Shown in pieces: positions 1-6,608 of a stretch of 11,612 nucleotides of DNA. The notes beneath the pieces are model-generated. The model was not told where the DNA came from. It did no database searches and saw only the letters and a list, made by a program, of their open reading frames with translations. The DNA lies in NCBI GenBank assembly GCA_030754315.1, contig JASMAO010000023.1:1-11612 (forward strand), read 5' to 3'. This stretch comes from SAR202 cluster bacterium (GTDB lineage: Bacteria > Chloroflexota > Dehalococcoidia > Lucifugimonadales > JASMAO01). The position numbers and the translations under genes were made by a program. Every line of letters begins with the position of its first letter. The stretch's first letter is position 1.

Positions 1-111
1 GCTTCGAGATCGTATCGGCACATATATTCGACAGTTCTTGCCTTGTTGAATAGCATAGTCAAGTGCCTCCGGGCTGGCTTGTTCCGAATCTTTAACTGGG
101 CTTGCTGCCAA
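1..111 (-). CDS. possible 5' end of an unknown gene, cut by the window edge
   Basis: Reading the minus strand leftward from a TTG codon at 111-109, 37 codons stay open to the window edge and give a plausible protein start (MAASPVKDSEQ, later PEALDYAIQQGKN). A purine-rich GAGGG lies about 7 bases before the TTG. The start is 16 bases past the stop of the ABM-domain gene, so it could be the next gene of the same transcript. I do not recognise the sequence, and the piece is too short to assign a family. Another reading frame on the plus strand is also open here, so this is a weak call that needs the flanking sequence. Confidence 0.25.
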   Translation of the reverse strand, partial: MAASPVKDSEQASPEALDYAIQQGKNCRIYVPIRSRS

Positions 112-127
112 ACCCTACCCTCGCGTT

Positions 128-463
128 CTACTCCTTGAGCGTTTGCTTCTGTCCGCGCCAGGTCTCGTCAGTAGGCAAGACGGTATGCATTTCAATCCGA
201 GTCCGGTCACCGTCGAACCAGGGTTCGACGGTTGATAGCCATTTTGTGAAGTGAGGTTGAGCGCGGTGAGACGCGATGGCATCTTCATCTTCGTAGACTT
301 CGTATAGGTGTATTCGGTTCAGATCCTCGTCACTCTGTAGAATGTCGAAGCGGTAACATTTAGGTTCGTTATGTATGGACCCCAGAGCGTCGTCCAACAA
401 CGCATCCATGAATTGATCTTTGAAGCCCTTCTTGATTTGGATTGTCACAAATACGGCAATCAT
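128..463 (-). CDS. ABM-fold (antibiotic biosynthesis monooxygenase-like) small protein
   Basis: This 111-residue protein looks like a member of the ABM superfamily: small dimeric alpha+beta barrels that include quinol monooxygenases and the LsrG-type isomerase. What shows it is the pattern: an N-terminal strand (MIAVFVTIQIKKG), a helix (about residues 15-32), a strand around YRFDILQS, a second strand RIHLYEVYED, and the characteristic histidine-rich helix ASHRAQPHFTKW. Many members act without cofactor on aromatic or quinone-like compounds, but nothing here fixes the substrate. I chose the ATG at 463 over one at 493 because AGGAG sits six bases before it and the extra ten residues do not look like the fold. 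It lies 84 bases after the EF-G-like gene on the same strand, so co-transcription is possible. Family assignment is fairly secure; function is open. Confidence 0.75.
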   Translation of the reverse strand: MIAVFVTIQIKKGFKDQFMDALLDDALGSIHNEPKCYRFDILQSDEDLNRIHLYEVYEDEDAIASHRAQPHFTKWLSTVEPWFDGDRTRIEMHTVLPTDETWRGQKQTLKE

Positions 464-547
464 TTTATCTCCTGTAGAACGACATGAAGACAACTGTCTT
501 CTCGTTCGATTAATGATCCTGTCCGGAATGTATTGAGAATTTGGTCG

Positions 548-2599
548 TTAAATCTTGGCCTCATTGGGGTCTTTCGTTTCATCAACTAGGCGTTCGACTA
601 AGTGTGCCGGGACTTCCTCGTAATGGGCGAATTCGACAGTGAATGAGCCGCGGCCTTGAGTTTGTGATCGAAGATCGGTCGCGTAGCGTTGCATCTCAGA
701 CTGAGGGACTTCCGACTCTATCTCACTGGTTCCGTCACCGAGGGGATTCATTCCAAGGATTTTGCCACGCTTTCCATTGAGATCCCCTATGATATCGCCA
801 CTGTAATTGTCCGGCACGGTTATCTTGGCGTGTAGGATCGGTTCTAGCAGGGTGGGGCTTGCTTCCCTGACGCCTTTGGATAAGGCTCTGTTCCCAGCGA
901 TCTCAAAAGAGATTCCCGAAGAATCTACCGAGTGTGAGCTACCGTCCACCAAAGTGGCTTTTAAGTCGACTATAGGAAAGCCTGCGATTGCGCCATCGGA
1001 AAGAGATTGACGAACCCCTTTTTCGACTGATGGGATATACTCCCTAGGCACCGAACCTCCTACTACCTTGACATCGAATTCAAATCCAGATCCTCGGGGC
1101 AGCGGCTGGATCTCGAGCCACACATGCCCGAATTGACCGGATCCTCCACTTTGTTTTTTGTGTCGGTATTCTACCTTGGTGGCACTTGAGATAGATTCCT
1201 TGTAAGGCACCTTGGGCTGTTTAAGGATGATCTCGACTCCAAACTTACGTTTCATTTTTTCGGTTGCTACCGAGACATGAGTGTCGCCTAGACCTGCTAG
1301 TACTAGCTCGAGTGTGATAGGCTCCCGTCGAATTTTCAGGCTCGGATCTTCCTCGGCAATCCTTGCGAGGGCAGTGGTCATTTTGTCTAAGTCAGCTTTA
1401 CTCTTCGGATAGATGGCTCGGTCGTACACCGGTCTTGGAAATTCGAGGTCTGGTAGGACCAGAGGGGTGTCTTTGTCTCCCAAAGTGTGACCGGTCAGCA
1501 CGGAATTTAGTTTAGCTATAGCGCCAATGTCGCCGGGTAAGAGTTGATCCACGCTTTCTTGCATCTTTCCATTTAGGACGAAAGCCTGGCCTACTCTTTC
1601 GGTCTCTTCAGCGTTCGTGTTCCAGAGTTGTGAGTCACTCTTCAGGGTTCCGCTCAAAACTTTCACATATGAAAGCTTGCCCACGAAAGCATCCGCTGAT
1701 GTTTTGAAAACCAGGGCGGCAAGTGGTCCGTTGGCTACACGAGGTAGGGATATTTCATTGCCATTAGTCTTATCTGTTGCACTGATTGCATCCGATTCTG
1801 ACGGTGAAGGGATGAAATCAACGATTGCCTCCATCAACTCCTTTGCACCGATTTTTTGGGCTGCGGCGCCTACTAGGACTGGCACCACGGAGCCTGATGC
1901 CACACCCTTTCTAATGCCTTGTCGGATCTCCTCGTCGGAGAGAGATTCCCCTTCTAGGTATTTCATTGTAAGTTCGTCGTCAGTTTCTGCGGCCGCTTCA
2001 GTTAGCGCTTCCCTTGCTGACTCTACTGTCTCCTGTAGATCCTCCGGTATTGTGGTGTTTGGGTCGAGTACGGAGATTGTGCCGGTAAAACTAGTATCGG
2101 CGCCCACGGGGATTTGAATGGCCACACACTGTCTACCGAAACTTTCAGTAATGGACTCCATCGTCCGCTGGAAGTCTGCATTTTCTCGATCCATCTTGTT
2201 AATGAAAATGAGCCTTGGAAGTTTTTGTTGGTCGGCTATCTGCCATGTCTGTTGGGTTCCTACCTCAACACCGGCTGATGCTTCTACAACGAACACTGCC
2301 GCGTCAGCAACACGGGTTCCGGAGATAACCTCACCGCGAAAGTCTGCGTAGCCTGGAGTATCTATAATGTTGATTTGGTGGTTATTCCAGGGACATCTGA
2401 GGATAGACAGTTGCACACTGCCCTGGCGCTTGATTTCCTCCTCTTCGTAATCAGATGCTGTTGTTCCGTCTTCGGTACGACCGAATCTGTCTATGACTCC
2501 ACCGGAATGGAGCATTGCTTCTCCAAGCAATGTCTTTCCCGCACCGCTGTGAGATAGCAAGACGATGTTACGCAATAAATCTGTAGCTGTGGTGGTCAT
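548..2599 (-). CDS. fusA: EF-G-like translational GTPase (EF-G2 type)
   Basis: A 683-residue five-domain GTPase of the elongation factor G family, which acts on the ribosome in translocation or a related step. GTP-binding motifs are visible: P-loop SHSGAGKT (residues 16-23), DTPGY (80-84), NKMD (134-137) and GAA (about 244). Domain IV (SGGSGQFGHVWLEIQPLP, later VPREYIPSVEKGV) and domain V (ending near DLRSQTQGRGSFTV) are present, so the protein is full length. Two sites differ from canonical EF-G: the switch I stretch is KRQGSV where RGIT is usual, and DTPGY replaces DTPGH. Both fit the divergent EF-G2 branch (like the Thermus or mycobacterial second EF-G) rather than the main fusA product, and no ribosomal protein or tuf gene is adjacent. 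The start at 2599 is supported by GGGAGGAG eight bases upstream and by a promoter whose transcript would begin downstream of the alternative ATG at 2653. Whether it performs normal translocation cannot be told from sequence. Confidence 0.93.
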   Translation of the reverse strand: MTTTATDLLRNIVLLSHSGAGKTLLGEAMLHSGGVIDRFGRTEDGTTASDYEEEEIKRQGSVQLSILRCPWNNHQINIIDTPGYADFRGEVISGTRVADAAVFVVEASAGVEVGTQQTWQIADQQKLPRLIFINKMDRENADFQRTMESITESFGRQCVAIQIPVGADTSFTGTISVLDPNTTIPEDLQETVESAREALTEAAAETDDELTMKYLEGESLSDEEIRQGIRKGVASGSVVPVLVGAAAQKIGAKELMEAIVDFIPSPSESDAISATDKTNGNEISLPRVANGPLAALVFKTSADAFVGKLSYVKVLSGTLKSDSQLWNTNAEETERVGQAFVLNGKMQESVDQLLPGDIGAIAKLNSVLTGHTLGDKDTPLVLPDLEFPRPVYDRAIYPKSKADLDKMTTALARIAEEDPSLKIRREPITLELVLAGLGDTHVSVATEKMKRKFGVEIILKQPKVPYKESISSATKVEYRHKKQSGGSGQFGHVWLEIQPLPRGSGFEFDVKVVGGSVPREYIPSVEKGVRQSLSDGAIAGFPIVDLKATLVDGSSHSVDSSGISFEIAGNRALSKGVREASPTLLEPILHAKITVPDNYSGDIIGDLNGKRGKILGMNPLGDGTSEIESEVPQSEMQRYATDLRSQTQGRGSFTVEFAHYEEVPAHLVERLVDETKDPNEAKI

Positions 2600-2632
2600 T
2601 TCTTGATCTCCTCCCGGGTTCCTGTAGACCTC

Positions 2633-2661
2633 ATTGTAAGAAAATGGGTGCATCGTGTCTA
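2633..2661 (-). promoter_or_regulatory. sigma70-type promoter of the EF-G-like gene
   Basis: On the minus strand TAGACA (2661-2656) and TACAAT (2638-2633) are separated by exactly 17 bases; each matches the consensus at five of six positions. Transcription would begin near 2626, leaving a leader of about 27 bases that holds the GGGAGGAG ribosome site. This excludes the in-frame ATG at 2653 as the start. Confidence 0.65.
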
Positions 2662-2767
2662 ACGCTTGCTTAACCGTGACGTCTTGGCTTGCATGGTTGG
2701 ATGGATGCTAAGTAGAGTAAACTTGGTTTGAAGATTTATTGATTTGTTCAGATTTGAGGGTGATTAA

Positions 2768-3043
2768 ATGAAAGTCTACTGGGAGGAACGGAGAAAAGGA
2801 CAGAGGCTCGTTCTTGACAATGAGTCAGGGCAGCGGGAGGAGCTAGGTGGTGTTCGAGAGACTAAACAAGGATATGATGCTTTTGCGAAGACCTTTGGGT
2901 ACGACCCAGGTCGAGCTATGAAAGGGATTCCAACGATGAACGATGCTAAGGAGTTTGTGGAGTCGTTCAGCCCGTGGGAATTGTTTGATGCCCACGATGT
3001 AACAGTTGAGCCTGATGTGAAGCCGCCCTTCTTGTCGGAATAG
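2768..3043 (+). CDS. unknown 91-residue protein
   Basis: I do not recognise this small protein. It is hydrophilic, has no signal peptide or membrane segment, and is rich in charged residues. The N-terminus (MKVYWEERRKGQRLVLDNES) reads like a beta-hairpin, and the C-terminal half has a helix (NDAKEFVESF) followed by a PWELFDAHDVTVEPDV segment. It is judged real because of the good ribosome site GAGGG seven bases before the ATG, normal codon use, and its position as the first gene of a plus-strand group, 69 bases before npdG. The antisense frame (98 codons) is a shadow without a ribosome site. Association with F420 metabolism is suggested only by neighbourhood. Confidence 0.7.
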   Translation: MKVYWEERRKGQRLVLDNESGQREELGGVRETKQGYDAFAKTFGYDPGRAMKGIPTMNDAKEFVESFSPWELFDAHDVTVEPDVKPPFLSE

Positions 3044-3112
3044 ACGATTTCAACAATCTCGGATGATAACATGCAGGGCGCTCACCAATTGCTCCTGCCG
3101 AGTTGAGGTTCA

Positions 3113-3757
3113 ATGATTGGGTTTATTGGAGGAACGGGACCGGAGGGTCGAAGCCTAGCGCGCAGGTTTGCTTTGTCTGGACAGAAGGTTATCGTCGGGT
3201 CTAGGAGCAAAGCGAGGGCTGATGCGGCTGTGGCGAAGATTGTTGAGAGGGCCCCTTCATCATTGGTGACCGCTGCCTTGAACGCCGAGGCGGCTCAGAT
3301 GGGTGAAGTTGTTTTTGTAGTAGTGCCATATACAGCGCAACGTTCGATTTTGGAGCCTCTTGCCAACCAACTCGCAGGTAAAATTGTAGTAAATGCGGTT
3401 GCTCCTGTCACCGTCAGTGGCGGAATGGCTTCTGCTGTTGAGATTCCTGAAGGATCGGCGGCACTTCAGGCACAGTCAATACTCCCACGGAGTGAGGTAG
3501 TTGCTGCGTTCCATACCATTAGCGCCAATGATTTATGGAGAACAGAAGATCCCATTGAGTCTGACGTTGTCGTATGTGCCAACGATCGTGATGCTAGGGA
3601 TACAGTGTTTGGTTTGGTGGAGTCTATACCGCGACTGAGGGCAATCGATGGAGGTGGTCTTGAGAACGCAACATATGTCGAACGCTTCACTGCATTGCTT
3701 CTTAACATTAATCGAAGGTACAAAGCTCACTCCGCAATCAGAATCGTAGGAATCTGA
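3113..3757 (+). CDS. npdG: NADPH-dependent F420 reductase (F420H2:NADP+ oxidoreductase)
   Basis: This 214-residue soluble enzyme matches the NpdG/Fno family, which passes hydride between NADP(H) and the deazaflavin coenzyme F420. The N-terminal Rossmann fold is clear: MIGFIGGTGPEGRSLARRFA carries the family's GGTGPxGxxLA dinucleotide loop, and VIVGSRS (about residues 26-32) ends the second strand with the serine/arginine pair expected to hold the NADP 2'-phosphate. Further family features are the VVFVVVPY strand, the NAVAPV segment and a C-terminal helix (NATYVERFTALLLNIN). Length is normal for the family. Its presence implies that the organism makes or takes up F420. The ribosome site is modest (GAGG before TTCAATG). 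The next gene starts one base after its stop, which suggests co-transcription and translational coupling. Confidence 0.9.
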   Translation: MIGFIGGTGPEGRSLARRFALSGQKVIVGSRSKARADAAVAKIVERAPSSLVTAALNAEAAQMGEVVFVVVPYTAQRSILEPLANQLAGKIVVNAVAPVTVSGGMASAVEIPEGSAALQAQSILPRSEVVAAFHTISANDLWRTEDPIESDVVVCANDRDARDTVFGLVESIPRLRAIDGGGLENATYVERFTALLLNINRRYKAHSAIRIVGI

Positions 3758-3758
3758 A

Positions 3759-5033
3759 TTGGAAATGAGGCGATTAGCCTGCCTGGCTTCGTTGGCCAAG
3801 CTAATTTTCCTGGCAATGGTTGTCGCCTCTGTGCAGGGGAATCTAGCTCACGCGCAAGCGACAGAGAGGGATGACGATACGATAAGGGTTATATCTGTGT
3901 CCCAGGTTGTGGACTTCCCTAGCGGTATTTGGTTAGAACTGGAGGCTGAGGCTGATTCAGATATCGTTGACATCAAGATTGTCTATCGTATAGCGAAACA
4001 CGACTCCACAGTGTATGGCTACCCAGAATTTATACCTGGTCAAAGGGTTAAGTCTCGATTCAAGATACCCACCAATGGCTCCAGCTATATGCCTAGTGGA
4101 GTGAGAATTCAATACCACTATATTGTTAGGGACGCTAAGGGAGTCAATCTGAAGAGCCCAACCTACGGGTTCGTCTATCTTGATCCCAGACACGATTGGA
4201 GAGAGTATCGCGTTGGATTTATTAACCTCTTGACCCATGGGATTCCTGGAGACACGGTTGTCGAAATCGCCTTGGCTGCAAATGATCGCCTCGAGGAAAT
4301 GAGGGGTGTCTATGGACTTGATGTGGTTCAATCCAAGACCGGAGTTATTTTTAATAACAGAAGGGAGGCAGGCCAAGGCTTCCCCCTAGTAAGCAATACA
4401 GCAAGAGCAGAACATGTATATGGAGGATTCGCTTTCAGTGAATTCGATTTGTTTGCACTTGTCGGTTTGGACAGTAACGGCATGGTTCATGAGATGTCAC
4501 ACTTACTGCTCCACGATGCGGTTGATAATCCGGTATCGATGATTCCTGCATGGTTAAATGAAGGGCTCGCTATGTACTTTGAAGGTACCTCTTCGCACCG
4601 CCAACTCGAAGTCGAGAAAGCAATACGAGAGGGACGGCTGCTTTATTTGCGTAATATGAATCTGGTTCCTGGCAGACCGGAGGACGTTCGGCTCTTTTAC
4701 GCTCAATCGTGGAGTATCGTGGCTTTTATGTTCGAATCTTATGGATCAAATCGAATGACAGACCTGATTATGGTAATTAATGAAGGGGCTCGTGTTGACG
4801 ATGCCATCAAGGAGGTGTTTGGGATCACTATTGATCAACTAGAAGGAGCGTGGAACACCAAAGTTACGTCTCAGACACCATTAGCTTCAAAACCGGATCT
4901 TTTGACCATCAGCAGTTATTTTTTGGTAGCGATGGCACTCGTGTTTTCTACCACGGTCCTAGCATTACATTGGACGATTAGAAGAGTCAGTCGGTCCCGT
5001 CGAGACGAGGATTTGTCGGCTGAACAAATCTAG
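3759..5033 (+). CDS. membrane-anchored HExxH metallopeptidase (peptidase MA-like)
   Basis: A 424-residue secreted or membrane-bound protein. Residues 1-35 form a signal peptide (RR, then LAKLIFLAMVVASV, cleavage likely after AHAQA). Residues 40-145 look like a beta-sandwich domain, possibly Ig-like. The catalytic domain follows, with zinc motif HEMSH (residues 244-248) and a third ligand glutamate in the NEGLAMYF segment (E268), the gluzincin arrangement of the peptidase MA-like families. A C-terminal membrane helix (about 381-405) is followed by an arginine-rich tail, so the peptidase should face outward. The start is TTG at 3759, seven bases after AGGA; an ATG two codons later (3765) would give almost the same protein but has poorer spacing. 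It starts one base after the npdG stop. Substrate is unknown, and a functional link to F420 is not evident beyond the gene order. Confidence 0.82.
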   Translation: MEMRRLACLASLAKLIFLAMVVASVQGNLAHAQATERDDDTIRVISVSQVVDFPSGIWLELEAEADSDIVDIKIVYRIAKHDSTVYGYPEFIPGQRVKSRFKIPTNGSSYMPSGVRIQYHYIVRDAKGVNLKSPTYGFVYLDPRHDWREYRVGFINLLTHGIPGDTVVEIALAANDRLEEMRGVYGLDVVQSKTGVIFNNRREAGQGFPLVSNTARAEHVYGGFAFSEFDLFALVGLDSNGMVHEMSHLLLHDAVDNPVSMIPAWLNEGLAMYFEGTSSHRQLEVEKAIREGRLLYLRNMNLVPGRPEDVRLFYAQSWSIVAFMFESYGSNRMTDLIMVINEGARVDDAIKEVFGITIDQLEGAWNTKVTSQTPLASKPDLLTISSYFLVAMALVFSTTVLALHWTIRRVSRSRRDEDLSAEQI

Positions 5034-5071
5034 GGCTGCCGCTGCTCTTTTGAGCATTACCATACTGGCTA

Positions 5072-5100
5072 CTGAAACCTCTGATGGTCGGCTATATAAT
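5072..5100 (+). promoter_or_regulatory. candidate sigma70 promoter upstream of the AcuC-like gene
   Basis: CTGAAA (5072-5077) and a perfect TATAAT (5095-5100) are 17 bases apart. Transcription would start near 5107, leaving a leader of about 225 bases before the AcuC-like gene, unless a small RNA or small ORF is the product. Confidence 0.45.
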
Positions 5101-5119
5101 TCTTTGAATGGGATGTTGA

Positions 5120-5148
5120 TTGACAATTCCAAGTCTGGCGTAACTAAT
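5120..5148 (+). promoter_or_regulatory. second candidate promoter upstream of the AcuC-like gene
   Basis: A perfect TTGACA (5120-5125) is followed after 17 bases by ACTAAT (5143-5148), four of six matches to the -10 consensus. The start would be near 5155. The weak -10 makes this less secure than the site at 5072. Confidence 0.35.
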
Positions 5149-5332
5149 TTCTCTTGTAGCCACCTGGGAAATTTAGGCAACAAAATCTCAGGGGTGCCTG
5201 TGGCGAAGAGACCGTAATCTTAGCTGGTTTATTTAAATAATAATCACATGGCCTCACAGGACGGATTGCTATCAACCTAAATAAGCCCCGTTGATGCGTC
5301 CCCCATAGCTTGTTTTGAAAGGGGTTGTCTAA

Positions 5333-6487
5333 TTGGTCCGAAGAACAGCTTTTGTTTATGGCGAGACATTGTCTCAGCACATGTTGGGTGAAGTTCATCC
5401 AATGAAACCTATCAGGCTTAAGTATACTTATGATTTGCTGGATGAATTGGGTGCTTTTGATGCTACGGAAGTAATGGTGGTTGAGCCTAGGAATGCTGAG
5501 CAACATGAAGTGCTTGGATTTCACCACAGAGCATACGTTGAAGCTGTCCAAATTTTGAGCCAGGGTGATCATCTTTCCGATGCTGGTGAGTTTAATTTGG
5601 GTCCCGGAGACAATCCGGTCTACACAGGCATGTACGAGGCCTCAATGCTTTCGACGGGAGCCTCTTTAAAAGCGGCTGAGATGCTTGTGAGAGGTGAGGT
5701 TCAAGCGGCGTTTAACATCTCTGGTGGACTTCATCACGCTATGCCTGGGTATGCATCGGGATTCTGTATCTTCAATGATCCTGTAATTGCTATCCAATAT
5801 CTACTTAATCAGGGAATGAGGATTGCCTACGTGGATATAGATTGTCATCACGGTGACGGAGTTCAGCACGCATTCTATGACACAGATAAGGTGTTGACGA
5901 TATCATTGCATGAGTCTGCGGAATTCATATTCCCAGGAACTGGATTTACTCACGAGATTGGGTTGGAGCGTGGACGTGGATACTCAGTTAATTTGCCCCT
6001 GTACCCGTTCACTACTGACGACTTGTACCTGTGGGCTTTCCGAGAAATTGTTCCCCCATTAGTGCGTGCGTTCCAGCCCGATGTATTGGTGTCTCAGATG
6101 GGAGTCGATTCACACTTCGCAGATCCCATTACTCACGGTGCTCTAACCGTGCAGGGTTTTGGGGATGTGGTCGCCGAACTCAATGGCCTCGCGCCTCTCT
6201 GGCTTGGCTTAGGCGGCGGCGGTTATGATATACAAGCTGTAGCCAGAGCGTGGTCAGTCGCGTTTGGTGTCATGTCACAACAGGATTTTCCCGAACGGGT
6301 TCCTACCAAATACAAAAAGGAACACGGTGTATCATTGCTAACTGATCACAAGGATTTACAGATCAAAGACAGCCTTCGGCGTGACGCTGCGATTTTCGCC
6401 GAAAATAGCGTTCAAACGGTACGTGGTCTAATTTTCCCCACACACAATATTGAAGTACCTAGTTCAGGGCGTCATGGAAGTGCATGA
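5333..6487 (+). CDS. acuC: AcuC-like zinc deacetylase (histone deacetylase superfamily)
   Basis: A 384-residue cytosolic zinc-dependent deacetylase of the class I histone deacetylase/AcuC family; in Bacillus, AcuC deacetylates acetyl-CoA synthetase, while relatives act on acetylpolyamines or other acetyl-lysines. All catalytic residues are visible: the histidine pair in GGLHHA (H134, H135), zinc ligands D170 and H172 in DIDCHHGDG and D259 in MGVDSHFADP, and the transition-state tyrosine Y298 in LGGGGYD. Length fits AcuC. The start is a TTG at 5333, with AAAGGGG eight bases before it; the first in-frame ATG would remove the conserved RTAFVYG strand, so TTG is preferred. No acetoin or acetyl-CoA synthetase gene is next to it, so the substrate is uncertain. 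It is convergent with dnaK. Confidence 0.9.
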   Translation: MVRRTAFVYGETLSQHMLGEVHPMKPIRLKYTYDLLDELGAFDATEVMVVEPRNAEQHEVLGFHHRAYVEAVQILSQGDHLSDAGEFNLGPGDNPVYTGMYEASMLSTGASLKAAEMLVRGEVQAAFNISGGLHHAMPGYASGFCIFNDPVIAIQYLLNQGMRIAYVDIDCHHGDGVQHAFYDTDKVLTISLHESAEFIFPGTGFTHEIGLERGRGYSVNLPLYPFTTDDLYLWAFREIVPPLVRAFQPDVLVSQMGVDSHFADPITHGALTVQGFGDVVAELNGLAPLWLGLGGGGYDIQAVARAWSVAFGVMSQQDFPERVPTKYKKEHGVSLLTDHKDLQIKDSLRRDAAIFAENSVQTVRGLIFPTHNIEVPSSGRHGSA

Positions 6488-6608
6488 CTTTCACTCTCTA
6501 GATCCGATCGTTTTTGCCAGTGCGACCCGTTTTCTCCTGGAGTGCTAGGTTTTCTCAATGGGATCTGGAGACTTGCATAAGGTCTCTGTATTTCAGAACC
6601 ACGGTCTT
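6488..6608. other. convergent intergenic region between acuC and dnaK, no clear terminator
   Basis: This 121-base region separates two convergent genes, so termination is expected here. The best hairpin is GAGACTT (6568-6574) against AAGGTCTC (6579-6586), with one bulged G and a four-base loop, but neither side is followed by a good T-run. A short direct repeat GTTTTCTC occurs twice, 19 bases apart, between 6530 and 6556. Confidence 0.35.

Larger units (their letters stand above)
5034..5332 (+). other. 299-base gap with candidate promoters and a doubtful small ORF
   Basis: No secure gene lies here. It holds two candidate plus-strand promoters (listed separately), a perfect 12-base AT palindrome TTATTTAAATAA (5229-5240), and one open frame from ATG at 5113 to TAA at 5217 (34 codons) with no ribosome site and no recognisable content. 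The frame is also open upstream into the preceding gene. A long leader for the AcuC-like gene is the simplest reading. Confidence 0.5.

Noticed and set aside
1617..2117. A 166-codon plus-strand open frame inside the EF-G-like gene
   Set aside because: Serine/alanine-rich composition typical of an antisense shadow, no ribosome site, and fully inside a well-supported gene.
6535..6549. Half of a CIRCE element (GAGTGCTAG on the plus strand) near dnaK
   Set aside because: The second half is missing at the required distance and it lies downstream of dnaK, where it could not control the operon.
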